The notes: generated from the letters alone by a model not told the origin. A DNA stretch of 64,000 nt from Parietichytrium sp. I65-24A (GCA_012862575.1 BLSF01000015.1:185545-249544), one strand, 5' to 3'. Counted from the stretch's first letter, positions 32,493 to 43,200 are shown. Program-made: numbers and translations.

Positions 32493-34637
32493 ATGCTGCA
32501 AGCGATTCAAGGCCACTTGGCTGAAGTTGATGAGCTTGTGAAGAATCTTCAGAGCCGCAGCAACAGTGAAAGCGATAGTGCACGAGCAAGCGAGGTCAGT
32601 CAAGTCCAAGACAGCGCGCCAAAACAAGGCCACGGTCTTCAAGGTGGCAATGCACGATCCAAACGAATAAGGCGGCCGCCTAGAAGATTGCGGAAAGAAG
32701 AACAGGAGCCCGCTATACCTGAACCGAAAAGGACAGGCCCAGTTGAGGCAAAAAAGGCACCTTCACGGGTCTCAAAAGGAGATTGCGAGCAAGAAGATGG
32801 AGATGGTTTTGAGGACTCGGAGCTCTTGCAGAGAGCAAGAGCAATTATTAATGCTGCGCAGCTCCTTGACCTGAATTTGAGCGGAATCGGGAAAGACGTC
32901 CCTGAGGAGACAGAGACAGAAGGAGAGGTAGAGGTAGAGACAGGAGCAGAGATAGAGGTAGATACAGAAGCAGAGGCAGAGGCAGAGACACAGAGGCCCG
33001 GGACCCCTGACAGTCTCGCAGGGGACGCTGAAAGCTTTGTTTCAACCGACGCCAGGAGCTTATTCTCACATGCAAATATGTTGGAGGAGCAGCCCTCGGT
33101 AAGAGCCTCGCCCCAGCCAAGACCAGAGACTATCGCAGAGACAGATTCGCTGGACGGAACGGAATCTGCGGACGAAATTGACACAACTGGAGGTACACGA
33201 AGACTGCCGTTCTTTTGGATGCCACTGCGAGTACGAGGGAACGCTGCTAGAGGATCGTCGACATTATTTTTTGACACCGAATTCGTCGAAGACACCACTC
33301 TTCCAAAGAGGGCATTCCCACAAGTGGGAGATGCGGTGAAGTTAATTGAGCACGAGTATATTATCAGGGAAGTGGACGTGGCGAGACATCGACTAAAGTT
33401 GGACTGCGAGGTCAACGAAGATGTAAGCAGCAGTCAGAGGTTCTGTAAGGATGGGCTTCGAATGGTGTTCGTGAGCCTTCCGCACATGCTTGCAACACCT
33501 GAGCAAGTCGCGCGAGCTAAAGGTTGTGGAAGCGGGACGGTGCATGGGTCAGAGTTGACAAAAGACCTAGATACAACGAAAAACGCAAATCGACGAAGAC
33601 AAGCGATGGAACGCAAGCAGATGGAGAAAGAAGATGCAAGGAGTAGAGTCGCCGCTCAGACTGAACTTCAAACAAAAGAGTCAGAGGAACGATCCCTTGC
33701 ACTGCAGAGACGAACACGAGAACGACTTCGTGAGCGCGCCAAAATGGAGAAACAGAAACAGCTCGAGAAGGACTTAGCGGAAAGGGCCGAAGAGAAAAAA
33801 AGAGAGCAAAATGCTGAGGAACTCGAACGGCAAGTTGCTGAAGCGGCAAAGGAAAGTCAGAGGAGAGTGCTATTACGCAAAAAGCAAGAGCTTCAGGCTC
33901 AGAAGGAGAGAATAGAGCAGGCGAAGGCAATTGAGGAGAGAAAACAGCGAGAGGAGCATGCTAAAGGTTTGCGGCTGCAAGCTCTCGCCAAGAAGAGGGT
34001 GCGGCAGCGTCAAGCTGCTGCAAAATCTGAGTCGAACCATACTTCCGAGTCCGAGGCCAGAGAGGTTTTCGCGGTGGAGCCTCGAGAACCGAGACTTTCT
34101 TCTCAAGGAAGGGGCGAGTCAGGGCTTTCGGAAAGTGACATGCGACTCGAAACGAAGAGGAGACACGCCAGATTCGCGAAATTAGCGCAAAAGGTCAAAG
34201 ATGAGGAAGAGGCAAGGTACCGTGCGAAAGCGAATCGTTCGAAGCCGGATCACGGCAGCAAGAGGCCAGGCAGCCTTGTGCAGCAACCTGTACAACATGT
34301 GAACAATAATCAAGCCGAGAGTAGCAACTTGCAGTTTTCTGTGACCGAGGAGGTCATAGAACCACTTTACGCCACCAATTCTGATCCCGTCTATCTCCCA
34401 ATTGGAGCCAGCAATGGCACCTCGTTTCCAGCGAATTACCAACTTCAGAACGCTGGTAGTCATCTGCAACACCATGGAGCAGGTGCCACCAGCGCGCGTT
34501 GCGAAGAAGACGGCACTGCGTTTGAAGACTCTTTTGATGCCGAATTTAGGAAGAGAGTGGCATTAAATGCCTCCAATATGGAGCCAGCGAAGGGGGAAAC
34601 ATGGTCCAAGGGAGGCGGTTCTTATTTGTTTCATTGA
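32493..34637 (+). CDS. Large charged coiled-coil protein, function unknown
   Basis: 714 residues starting at an ATG. I do not recognise the family. The N-terminus has a short amphipathic helix, then a basic patch (RRPPRRLRK, about 57-65). An acidic Glu/Thr-rich repeat follows (ETETEGEVEVETGAEIEVDTE, about 140-160), encoded by a GAGACAGAG-like microsatellite. A compact segment about 225-330 (RLPFFWMPLRVRG, FFDTEFVED, VGDAVKLIEHEYIIREVDVARHRLKLDC) looks like a small beta-rich domain. Residues 370-530 are a strong Arg/Lys/Glu coiled coil, and the last 130 are disordered. The composition resembles cytoskeletal or ciliary structural proteins, but that is inference. Single exon as drawn; an upstream exon cannot be excluded. 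Confidence 0.75.
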   Translation: MLQAIQGHLAEVDELVKNLQSRSNSESDSARASEVSQVQDSAPKQGHGLQGGNARSKRIRRPPRRLRKEEQEPAIPEPKRTGPVEAKKAPSRVSKGDCEQEDGDGFEDSELLQRARAIINAAQLLDLNLSGIGKDVPEETETEGEVEVETGAEIEVDTEAEAEAETQRPGTPDSLAGDAESFVSTDARSLFSHANMLEEQPSVRASPQPRPETIAETDSLDGTESADEIDTTGGTRRLPFFWMPLRVRGNAARGSSTLFFDTEFVEDTTLPKRAFPQVGDAVKLIEHEYIIREVDVARHRLKLDCEVNEDVSSSQRFCKDGLRMVFVSLPHMLATPEQVARAKGCGSGTVHGSELTKDLDTTKNANRRRQAMERKQMEKEDARSRVAAQTELQTKESEERSLALQRRTRERLRERAKMEKQKQLEKDLAERAEEKKREQNAEELERQVAEAAKESQRRVLLRKKQELQAQKERIEQAKAIEERKQREEHAKGLRLQALAKKRVRQRQAAAKSESNHTSESEAREVFAVEPREPRLSSQGRGESGLSESDMRLETKRRHARFAKLAQKVKDEEEARYRAKANRSKPDHGSKRPGSLVQQPVQHVNNNQAESSNLQFSVTEEVIEPLYATNSDPVYLPIGASNGTSFPANYQLQNAGSHLQHHGAGATSARCEEDGTAFEDSFDAEFRKRVALNASNMEPAKGETWSKGGGSYLFH

Positions 34638-34749
34638 AGCACTTTTCGAACAAAGACCAAGGAAATTAAGCATGAAGGCCAAAGAGAGCGAATGAGCGGA
34701 ATAAATTGAAGTAGTTAAATGTGGATTAAGGTGGGGTATGTCACAAGTA

Positions 34750-36585
34750 CTATTTTAAGTTTGAAAGACTGCTTGTGCGTTTCAGTGCGTCGTGCACAAT
34801 AGTGTTACATCTCCTTCGAGCGGGAGCGCAGGCGACGTTGTTTGAGTACATTACATTGCCACTGGTTTCGTGGGACGAGCTTGGGCGTCTGTTATGTTCA
34901 GAGTTTCCACTATGGTTTGAGGGAGATCGCGCGCCGGAGGAGATTCCAAGCGCACGCCTCATCGCCCTCAATTGAAAATAATATTTAGCATATTGACTAG
35001 AAGATACGCGCACCTCGTATTTCATAGCCTCTAGAAGACAAATTTCGAGCTCATTGATCCTCTTGAGCGTAAAACTTGGGCAAATGAGGGAAAAGTCGGC
35101 ATTCCACATGGAGAGGTCGTCCCAGACCTTCGAGGCCAGGATCATCGTGCTAAGTACAATTGCTCGCCAGTTTCTATCATTGAGCGAGAGTTTCCCTTTC
35201 GTCGCTTTAAGGAGCCGCTCCAGGTACGCAAACGACATGATCAAACATTCCTTTTCCATCTCCGCTTTCTGGTACACGTCCTTCACGAAGTCAAAAATCA
35301 CTTCTCGGCTAGGGATGCGTGCCCGGCGCGATCCGCTCGCGGAGTCGGAACGAAGTCGCTGTGCTGCCTCCACTCTCCTTGGCGAAAGATCCTTGGTGTG
35401 CTCGTAGTCCTCCTCGAAAACCTTGTAGCGAGCGTGCTGGGCGAAAGGCCGCACCAGTAAAAATTGGACCATATGAGCGTGAATGACACCGCTCACGCAT
35501 GCAAGTTCTTCAGAGGCGTCAGGGTCTGTGATCGTGCTGGTCACGTAGATAGAGTTTGTGGTGTTGGCTCGGCTACGCTGAGAGCTGCTGCCCGCTGGCT
35601 CGCTACCAAAGTCAAATGCAACAGGGCTCTCGCGAGACAGAGGCGAGTTGTTGTTGCTGCTGCTGTTTGCGAGATTTGCAAGGGTTGCCAATGATTGCTG
35701 GTCGATGCACGAGATGGTGCGAAATCGGCCGCCCCCAGCAGAAGTCACCGAGCTGATAGAGCACGCGTCGTCGAGATCTTCGAGTGTGACGCTTCGGCCA
35801 GGCCTTCCCCAGCAACGCTTGGCGCTCCCATGGTATGGCTCCAGTTCGTCTTCGCCCTCGCCACTGGTGTGTCCCTCCTCCTCATCAGAGTCAAAATCAT
35901 CATCGACCGGAACGAAGGAGTCAAAGCTGCGGTTCAGTTCCTCGACAGTCGTGTGAAGCGGCTCGGTTTCTTTAATTTGGCCCATTTGCCATCGGAGCGA
36001 CGGCCGTTTCTCCCCCAATGCCGATGCGGAGCCCTTCAAAGCCTCCTCTCTGCGGAACGACCGGCGAGTATTGGTGAGCGAGAACTTGCTGCGCTCCTCC
36101 GCGGTCAGCTGCGACGAAGATGCACTTGCCGGTTGATGCTGTTTTTGATGCACCGAATCTGGTTGCGATTGCTGCTGCTGCTGCTGTTGTCGTTGTTGCT
36201 GTTGTTGTTGTTGTTGCTGCTGCTGATGTGTGGGAACCACAATGAATGTGCACGGCAAGAAGACAGCTGGCTGCTCCCACTGCGTCTGCCCAGTCATCTG
36301 GTTATAATAATACATCTTGCCAGAGCCATTATCATACAATTGCACCCACACCGGTGCCTTTTCTACTGCAGTTCCCTGTTCTCCATACTGCTGCTGCTGC
36401 TGGTACTGATATTGTTGTTGTTGTTGTTGCTGCTGCTGCTGATAGACGTTCAAGCCGTGCGTGTGCGCCATCATGTTGAAATTTTCCTGATAATGCTGCT
36501 GCAGGAGCATCCATGGCGCAGTGTGCTGTTGTTGCTGCTGCTGCACAAAACTGCCGCCGTGCACGTTGCCGCTGTACCCGGCCAT
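34750..36585 (-). CDS. WW-domain, polyglutamine, cyclin-Y-like protein
   Basis: 611 residues from the first ATG (MAGYSGNVHGG). Several polyGln runs (about 15-20, 49-66, 120-140) surround a WW domain at about 78-106 (WVQLYDNGSGKMYYYNQMTG, then QTQWEQP), with both Trp and the final Pro in place. WW domains bind Pro-rich or phospho-Ser/Thr-Pro ligands. The C-terminus holds a cyclin box (about 426-545) matching cyclin Y: FAYLERLL, NWRAIVLSTMILASKVWDD, SMWNADFSLICP, INELEICLLEAMKYEVRVSS and YAKYYFQLR. Just before it is a phospho-site-like HTKDLSPRRV. Cyclin Y activates PFTAIRE/PCTAIRE kinases (CDK14/16) at membranes; human cyclin Y is myristoylated and has no WW domain. Here the WW and polyQ head may replace that targeting. 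Single exon; convergent with the coiled-coil gene only 112 bases away. Confidence 0.88.
   Translation of the reverse strand: MAGYSGNVHGGSFVQQQQQQHTAPWMLLQQHYQENFNMMAHTHGLNVYQQQQQQQQQQYQYQQQQQYGEQGTAVEKAPVWVQLYDNGSGKMYYYNQMTGQTQWEQPAVFLPCTFIVVPTHQQQQQQQQQQQRQQQQQQQSQPDSVHQKQHQPASASSSQLTAEERSKFSLTNTRRSFRREEALKGSASALGEKRPSLRWQMGQIKETEPLHTTVEELNRSFDSFVPVDDDFDSDEEEGHTSGEGEDELEPYHGSAKRCWGRPGRSVTLEDLDDACSISSVTSAGGGRFRTISCIDQQSLATLANLANSSSNNNSPLSRESPVAFDFGSEPAGSSSQRSRANTTNSIYVTSTITDPDASEELACVSGVIHAHMVQFLLVRPFAQHARYKVFEEDYEHTKDLSPRRVEAAQRLRSDSASGSRRARIPSREVIFDFVKDVYQKAEMEKECLIMSFAYLERLLKATKGKLSLNDRNWRAIVLSTMILASKVWDDLSMWNADFSLICPSFTLKRINELEICLLEAMKYEVRVSSSQYAKYYFQLRAMRRALGISSGARSPSNHSGNSEHNRRPSSSHETSGNVMYSNNVACAPARRRCNTIVHDALKRTSSLSNLK
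36165..36220. repeat. CTG/TTG (polyGln-coding) repeat within the cyclin-Y-like gene
   Basis: Minus-strand CAG/CAA repeats coding for Gln, interrupted by one CGA-type Arg codon. Two smaller Gln repeats lie at about 36393-36441 and 36525-36542. Length variation between strains is likely. Confidence 0.9.
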
Positions 36586-37716
36586 CTCGCGCCTTCCCTC
36601 CTCCGCTACGGCTCCTCCTTCCCTCCTTCCCTCCTTCCCTCCTGCTTCCCGCCGTCGCTTAGCCCGAACTCCTGACTCTGAATATGCCACTGCCAGTCAC
36701 AGAGCCCTCGGACCTCTCCAGGCCCTCAAAGTGCCGCGCGCTGCTGCCTCCGATCCCTCCAAGTGTTCAAGTCTTCCAAGTCCCCAAGTCCTTTTACTCT
36801 TCCAGCTGTTCCAACTCTTCTGACTCTTCCGAGTGTTCCGATGCCTCTGGCATGCTCCGGCGTCCTCTGGGGCGATGTAGTGGCATGTAACAGAGCGTAA
36901 CAGGAGCACGAACTAGCTCGCGATAAGAGGCTGGCTAGCTGGACGCATGCAGTGGTAGTGGTGTGGACTGGTGCGTAGACGAACTTGTAGACGACCACGT
37001 GCTCACTCGCTCTCATTCCTGTCATTTCATTGTCTATTATTGTCTATTGTCTATTGTCTATTGTCTATTGTCTCTGTGAGTGTGGCTGTGGCTGTGAATG
37101 TGAGTCCGCCTCAACACACTCGACTAACTTATCGACTATGACAGGCTGTAGAGAACGAACCGCCTCTTAAGCTAAGCCCTCTTCCCTCGCTGCCCTCACT
37201 TCCCTCGCTGCCATAAAAACACCCAAACTTTGAACTAATTGATGTCTGACGGCACACATTTCATTATCTCATTGGATGATTTGATTTGATTAAACGTGGT
37301 ACTCAGTACTCGTACCGGCAAGTTATTCTCATTTCGAGGCAGAGAAAGCGTGCATGAGAGTGGAGAGAGTTAGGTTACAGGCAGGGCGCCAGCTTTGCAT
37401 CATGTGATGATGATGATGTGGACACATGACTCCTGCCTGAGACGCACCTGGGAGACTGTCTCCGCATGTCGGCCAAACTCTGAACATCTCTGTCAAGTGG
37501 CTGTTCCAGCTGTTCCAGCTGTTCCAGCGGAGGCGAACGACAGAGCAGCTGTAACCCCTGCCATAGTGGGATTAGTGGCTGTAGCTTTGCGCGAACGAGA
37601 TCAATTTGGGCAATTTTCAGGTTAGGATGAGAGGCTGGAAGACAAATTGTTACTCGGCAATGGATATCTAACTTCACATGGAATGTCTTGATTGCAGGTG
37701 GCTTGTCCATCTACTT
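36586..37716. other. Intergenic region between the cyclin-Y-like and GT71 genes
   Basis: Holds the cyclin-Y-like promoter (with a CCTTCCCT tract at about 36606-36645) and the 3' flank of the GT71-like gene. No further gene is supported. Includes a 7-base tandem repeat at about 37033-37074 and direct repeats of CTGTTCCAG near 37501-37529. Confidence 0.55.
37033..37074. repeat. TGTCTAT tandem repeat
   Basis: Five units of the 7-base motif TGTCTAT, the first imperfect, in non-coding DNA. Confidence 0.9.
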
Positions 37717-39774
37717 TTAAAACACACTGTCAAGTCTGGCGAATCGGCCAACATGCTCTGGCCGGCCCGCATCCTTCGCCTCATACGCAAAGGTCAATAA
37801 GCGGTCCTCTATGTCATAGAAAGGCAAGTCTTCAAAGGCTGTGAATCGATATTGTGGTGAATTCATGTTTCGGTCGCCGTAGCACATGAAGGCACCGCGG
37901 TATTGTCTCCCACCACCTAGAATAATAATTCGAAAATTTTCCGCAGCGTAAGCATAGCGTTCCGCCACGAGCTTAGCATCAAGCTCTTCGTCCTCGGCCC
38001 ACGGAAATGCCAGCTCTTCCGGAAAGACAAAGGACTGCAGATATAGCCACAAGTGCTCCTTCTCCACATTTTTCTCTCTACCGGTGAACTTTTTACCGTT
38101 GCGGTGGAGGAAGAGCACGTTGCCATCCATGTCATGCTGTACCATAGTCATCCCACAAAACGTTCCATTTTGCGCCACCCCACCAGCACCAGGAGGTGTG
38201 CGGATCATGTGGAACGGTGTGTCTGTTTTCAACCACGCGAAGCGGAAGAGATCTTTGTCGCCATACAGCAGCATCAGATCGTCCAAATAATGCGGTTCTC
38301 GTAGAATTAGAAACCGTAAAACCTGAATTGCTGCGTGTGAGCGCCGGCGATCCACAAGTATCTGGCCACTCTCTTGCTCGAACATGTCCACAAAGGGCAT
38401 GCCCAGGACTTCCCAGAGCAGGGATTCAGAGTGGATGTTAAAGATGGTGTGTTTGGGATGCCAAAAGTCCGGCCAGAAAATCGCAGCGTTCTCTTGGAAC
38501 TCCTTAGAATGAAAAAGGAAGGTCGGGTCGCGCACGGCCACGTTATCTGCATCAAGCAACAGTACCTGGTCCAGTGCTGAGTGTGCTATTGCATACACTT
38601 TCGTTTGGAAGCCCGAGATAGACGGATCGGAGATTTCACGCATGATCACGGGTCCGAATTCTTTTACCAATCTCAACAGCGGCTTTCTGGTCAGCGGGTT
38701 GCGGCCCAATTCGCTCGGAAGGTAAAAGAGCTCAATAGGCAGAGTGCAGCCTTGCTCTCGTAGTAGTCGCACGGTTGCATATACGCTGGCCACAAGTTTT
38801 GGGTAAATCACCAGGATTATCCCACGAGATGGTTGTCCACGTGTTTCTTCTACCGACGTACGCTTTGCACGTGCGGCACCCTTGCTTTTGCCCAAGTGCG
38901 AATTGTTCGGCTGCTGGCCACCTTTGTTTGTTATGCCGTCTCCATGGGATTGCATAGACTCTTCCTCCTTAGCTCTCGCTGCGAGAGCATTCAGCTGAGC
39001 CGTGTAGCGAATCAGGTCGGGAGCGTAACTGCATTTGAAGGTTGCTCCTTCACGTAATGAACTGCAGTTGAGTTTCATGGCCATAACTTCCTCACCCGAT
39101 TGCTCATCAAGAAGTATACAATACCCCGAACTTCCAAAAGGTACGGCGGAAGCGCAGGAGAGATCGTTGTCAGGTTCTGGAGGGCCGTCCGGTCTGCACT
39201 CTCCTGTCTGTCGCCAACCAGCACAGGTGAGCAGCGGCCCACCAGACAGGTACTCCAATTCCTTCATCTTTGCAGGCGCCCTTCTTTCTAGTGCCTTCTG
39301 TCTTGTGAAGAGGAATAACAGCTGCTCGGAAGTGAGTGCCTCGTTCGAGTCAAGTGTGTTCAGAAACTCGAACAACTTGCTGGAGGGAGGCTCTTGCTCA
39401 TAATGCAAATTCAACACAGAATCATGCAAATCCGGCACAGAATCAGAAGACGCATCATCAACTGTTTGACCACGAAAAAAATCCAACCACAGTAGAAATA
39501 GCAAAATATACACCAGAACGAACAGGTACACGGCCCAAGTCCTGCGGGAACTTCGGCAGAACACATACACTAGAGAACGACAACGCGACAAAATGGAGGC
39601 TGGTGTTCGTCCTGGCGACGGTGAGTACCTATTTGCACCGCGGATCTCAGAGCTAGTCAGGCGACTTTTGAGGGACATCAGACTTCTGAGGGACACCATG
39701 ACGACCACTGACAGTGCCCGACCGGCACGAAGCACGCACGGTGCACTTGAGCTCCGTTTCTTTGGGGATGTCAT
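37717..39774 (-). CDS. GT71-like (MNN2-type) alpha-mannosyltransferase, type II membrane protein; start uncertain
   Basis: Golgi-type glycosyltransferase that would add mannose to surface or secreted glycans. From the first ATG after the gap the product is 685 residues. A hydrophobic span at about 80-100 (VYLFVLVYILLFLLWL) gives type II topology, followed by a stalk and a Cys-rich segment (about 160-230, with N-glycosylation sites). The catalytic domain starts near 310: IILVIYPKLVASVY, then LPIELFYL, FQTKVYAIAHSALDQVLLLDADN with the DxD at 408-410, FWPDFWHP, LLYGDKDLFRFAWL and NVLFLHRNGKKF. This order is characteristic of fungal MNN1/MNN2-type GT71 enzymes. A 230-base run of N begins 24 bases beyond the ATG, so the real start could lie within the gap. 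The unusually long cytosolic head (about 79 residues) makes the exact start doubtful. Confidence 0.82.
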   Translation of the reverse strand: MTSPKKRSSSAPCVLRAGRALSVVVMVSLRSLMSLKSRLTSSEIRGANRYSPSPGRTPASILSRCRSLVYVFCRSSRRTWAVYLFVLVYILLFLLWLDFFRGQTVDDASSDSVPDLHDSVLNLHYEQEPPSSKLFEFLNTLDSNEALTSEQLLFLFTRQKALERRAPAKMKELEYLSGGPLLTCAGWRQTGECRPDGPPEPDNDLSCASAVPFGSSGYCILLDEQSGEEVMAMKLNCSSLREGATFKCSYAPDLIRYTAQLNALAARAKEEESMQSHGDGITNKGGQQPNNSHLGKSKGAARAKRTSVEETRGQPSRGIILVIYPKLVASVYATVRLLREQGCTLPIELFYLPSELGRNPLTRKPLLRLVKEFGPVIMREISDPSISGFQTKVYAIAHSALDQVLLLDADNVAVRDPTFLFHSKEFQENAAIFWPDFWHPKHTIFNIHSESLLWEVLGMPFVDMFEQESGQILVDRRRSHAAIQVLRFLILREPHYLDDLMLLYGDKDLFRFAWLKTDTPFHMIRTPPGAGGVAQNGTFCGMTMVQHDMDGNVLFLHRNGKKFTGREKNVEKEHLWLYLQSFVFPEELAFPWAEDEELDAKLVAERYAYAAENFRIIILGGGRQYRGAFMCYGDRNMNSPQYRFTAFEDLPFYDIEDRLLTFAYEAKDAGRPEHVGRFARLDSVF

Positions 39775-39798
39775 CCTGGACGACAAGCGCGCCAAGCG

Positions 39799-40028
39799 NN
39801 NNNNNNNNNNNNNNNNNNNNNNNNNNNNNNNNNNNNNNNNNNNNNNNNNNNNNNNNNNNNNNNNNNNNNNNNNNNNNNNNNNNNNNNNNNNNNNNNNNNN
39901 NNNNNNNNNNNNNNNNNNNNNNNNNNNNNNNNNNNNNNNNNNNNNNNNNNNNNNNNNNNNNNNNNNNNNNNNNNNNNNNNNNNNNNNNNNNNNNNNNNNN
40001 NNNNNNNNNNNNNNNNNNNNNNNNNNNN
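39799..40028. other. Assembly gap (230 N)
   Basis: 230 unknown bases. They sit immediately upstream of the GT71-like start and about 80 bases before a transposon inverted repeat. The gap may therefore hide the promoter or 5' end of the transferase, or a collapsed repeat. Confidence 1.
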
Positions 40029-40104
40029 TATGATTAAAACTCCATAAGCTTCTTTAGGCTCATGGACTTCGCTTTCGTTTCCCACCTCTATTCCGGGACG
40101 CTGC

Positions 40105-40159
40105 ACCACCCCACCTTCCGGTAGGGTTTGTTTACGCTCTCACTTCGTGGCTTCACTTA
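40105..40159 (+). repeat. Transposon terminal inverted repeat, left
   Basis: Forward copy of the terminal sequence, followed at once by a partial direct repeat of CACTTCGTGGCTTCA. Confidence 0.75.
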
Positions 40160-42039
40160 AGCACTTCGTGGCTTCAAGTGCGAAACGGTTTCAAATATTT
40201 TTACAAGACTCAAAGGCCTAGTGGCCTAGTCCAACTTTCAAATATATTCTCGCTAAATTGGATATAGTTTCACATAGCGGAAGTGATATTTCTATGGATT
40301 TGGGTATATCGTGCTTCATCCTCTGGGGAAGCATCGAAATGGACCAAGAAAAGTCCGGGAAGCTGGTATGATTCGTGTCGTGCGCCATGGTATTTGCTTT
40401 CCACGAAATTGCCAGATTCAGCTTTTTTCACTAAGAGTCAGGCGGTTTCCCCCAAAATTTGAGTTTTGGCTCGAAAGAATGACAGCTTGATAACTTACCT
40501 CTAGCTAGCTCTGATGTAGATCTTTAGCTAGCTAATAGAGAGAAAGCTAGGCTTGGTTCTGCTATTATGAACTAATGTTACTGTGTCGTATAAGAGTTCT
40601 AGGCTGACATATGGTAAATTCTATGGTGTAGTAGCACTGGTACCGGTACCTAAGGAGACAAATGAACATGTTGTATTTGTTGTGCGCTTCCACCCACTTT
40701 TCCCCGTGGCTGTTAAGGTCCACTTACGTGACGGCGGTTCTTCTCAGGCAAAGGCGAGTGGAATTTCGGTTCTACACTCCGAGATATTTCATGTCGAACT
40801 CGATGGGATCACCATCCTAAGCCACAGTAAATCTCGTCCCGTTCCACAACCTCTTCATTTTCGAATGAGTGATCCAACCGCTGATCTGATTCCGAAATGG
40901 TGCTCGAAGCTTGACAGCAAGGAAATCGAAAAAGTCTTTTCCCTCCTCCCGCTGTGCCTTCTGTGCGTCCTCGTAAGGTTTCACGAGAGCAGAAACTAGT
41001 TCGTCCTGCGAGATGCCCGTCTCGCTGTTTTTCTTCCCTTCGATCTCCTTGATCTCATTGAAAATTTATCTAGCTAGAGAGAGACTGATCTACGAGCCCA
41101 TCAAACAAGCACAAGTGGCGCGGCCGACATGTGCAAGCCCGTAGGCAAATTGTGGAGGTCGGTAAAGACATCCATGTTGTGGGCACACCCATCAAGGGGA
41201 GTAGCCCACAGGGAACCATTGCACCTCTTGAATGATGCCATCGGTTGAGACCTTGATGGAGCCAACTGCAATGCATTCGTAGGTTCATTTTGCTCTTGGA
41301 GAAGCTGAACTGCCTGGCATGGGGCCGTCGTGGTTTCCGACAGAACGAATGATAGCGAGCAGGCCATCGACATCGTCGATGGTTTGAGTAGTTTTGGCCG
41401 AGATTGCAGAGCACCCGGAAAATGGAAAATCCTTTCGACCGTTTCCGAAAAAGAGACTATCTGGTGCCCAAGCCCAGCCAGCGCAGATGGGTTAGGAGTC
41501 CGTGGAAGCGCGCTGCTGCAAGTTGTGCAGAACATCGAGAGACCAGCAGGTATGCTCGGATGGTCTGCCAACGAGTAGAGAGTGCAAATAGAACCAGCCC
41601 TGCAGCAGTGTGATTGTGGCTATACGAACACTCGTCATCCCCATTGATTGCTGTGGCGAAAGCGAATTGCACAACTCGCCATGCCCATTTTGTTACCGTG
41701 GCGAAAGCGAATCGCACAAAGTCAAGGCTGCGCAACATTGTGTGCAAGATGGCTGGGCGATCCAGATTCGTATATAACCCGTTCGAGCACCACGAGGAGA
41801 ACCAAGGCGTGGGTGGCTGGTCTCTTGGAGGACCTGTTTGCGCCCGTTGACAGACTCTTCGATACTGCAAGGGAAGGCCGCGACGAAGGTTGCGCGCAGG
41901 CGGATTTTTCTCTCTATGTTCCGCGCAACGAGCACCATGCCAAACAAATTGTTCTCTTTGGAGAAACTCATTCGCTAACGTAGAACAACGTTTTATTTCA
42001 TTTTGTCGAATTTACTGAGTTGCCATGAGTTGCCTTTGT

Positions 42040-42480
42040 TTATACCTTGAGAAACATTGGGACTTGCAGAGCTGGGTAGATTATACCAATCTGGTGTAAC
42101 GAGAGTTTGCGCTGAAACCATCGGAAGGAGTTCAGTTGGTCAAAGGCTCGCTCGACTTCGAATCGCGGATTACATATTCTATCAGCTTGTTTGATTTCCT
42201 CCGGAGTAAACACGTGCTTTTTCATGTCCACATTGGAGTGGTGTAGAGTTTGCACCCATTCTTGCTAAGAAGATGAAGAACTGTGAAGCCACGATCCGCC
42301 ACAACCACTTGACCGACATGCGCATATGGATCGCAGATTCCGGAAACCTCTGTGATCTTCGGGTCAGTTATACTTCCTGAATACACGTCAGACATGTGAC
42401 ATAACGTGGCACTAGATGCCACCGCACCAAGCGTCTTCACTTGCAGATCAAGTACCCTTCCCTCACAGCAGTTTGATATT
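42040..42480 (-). pseudogene. Broken DDE transposase fragment (DDE_Tnp_4-like)
   Basis: Two minus-strand frames overlap at about 42222-42255 and together give a continuous transposase-like tail. The upstream part holds VKTLGAVASSATLCHMSD, ITDPKITEVSGI and VVVADRGFTVLHLLSKNGCKL, where the ADRGF Asp matches the second catalytic Asp of DDE_Tnp_4 enzymes. After a frame shift come FTPEEIKQADRICNPRFEVERAF and QLNSFRWFQRKL, where the Glu of VERAF matches the catalytic Glu. The region carrying the first Asp is not readable as one frame because of a further stop at about 42500. It lies inside the inverted-repeat element and is very probably inactive. Confidence 0.65.
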
Positions 42481-42843
42481 GCTTCAGGAGAGATAAGGCA
42501 CGCTCATTTCCAGCAAGGCTGGTCTCCATCCGAGTTAGCGCTAGCTTCACCCTCTTTGGACCAGATGGCGTCAAGGTCAAGTAGGTTCACTTCAAGACAG
42601 AGCTGAACCAAGGCGAGATGCTGAGAACTTGGCACCACTCATTGGGGTGGTAGTCTCCGATAAAGTGATTGATTTCACGACCCAGCCGGATTCTTTTTGT
42701 GCTGTTTTTTATTGCCGGACGGGTTTCGGGCCATACGTGACAGTACAAAAACTCCGCTTTGGTCTTGTCCCCGAAGTTGCGATCTTTGCTATTCCAAAAC
42801 CTCTATTTGTATGGGTTCTCGATTTCTTTGGACCGTTTCAGAG

Positions 42844-42885
42844 ACACCCACCTTCCGATACGCTGTCACTTCGTGGCTTCACTTA
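42844..42885 (+). repeat. Diverged copy of the transposon terminal repeat
   Basis: ACACCCACCTTCCGATA then CGCTGTCACTTCGTGG and CTTCACTTA. Same as the 40105 end but lacking about 11 bases (GGGTTTGTTTA). Confidence 0.7.
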
Positions 42886-43089
42886 TTTCAGAGATGCCTC
42901 TTGGCATACTAAACGCTCGTTTATCGACTTCAGCAGGCGCAGCTGCCTCACGCGCTCGAGCGTACCAGACCAGCAAACACCAGACCAGCAAACGAGCACC
43001 TCCACCAAATCACACCACTTTCCAAGACCCTGACAAAGTTCATGTACTTACAGGAGGTTAATGTGGATTCGGTAAACTTTACGCATGAG

Positions 43090-43097
<8 letters not shown>

Positions 43098-43121
<24 letters not shown>

Positions 43122-43122
43122 T
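43098..43122. repeat. TC dinucleotide repeat
   Basis: A run of CT/TC repeats of about 24 bases inside the right part of the decayed transposon. Confidence 0.9.
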
Positions 43123-43200
43123 GCAAGAGCCAATTTAGAAGGGATGAGATTGACAGTGAGTGAGTGAGTACCGAAAGCAAGAACAAAGGTTTAAAAGTGG

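Noticed and set aside
35695-36675. 326-codon plus-strand frame with polyLeu runs
   Set aside because: The Leu runs are the reverse complement of the polyGln codons of the cyclin-Y-like gene.
40583-40999. 138-codon plus-strand frame inside the transposon
   Set aside because: No ATG start and no transposon-protein motif; may be a relic but cannot be supported.
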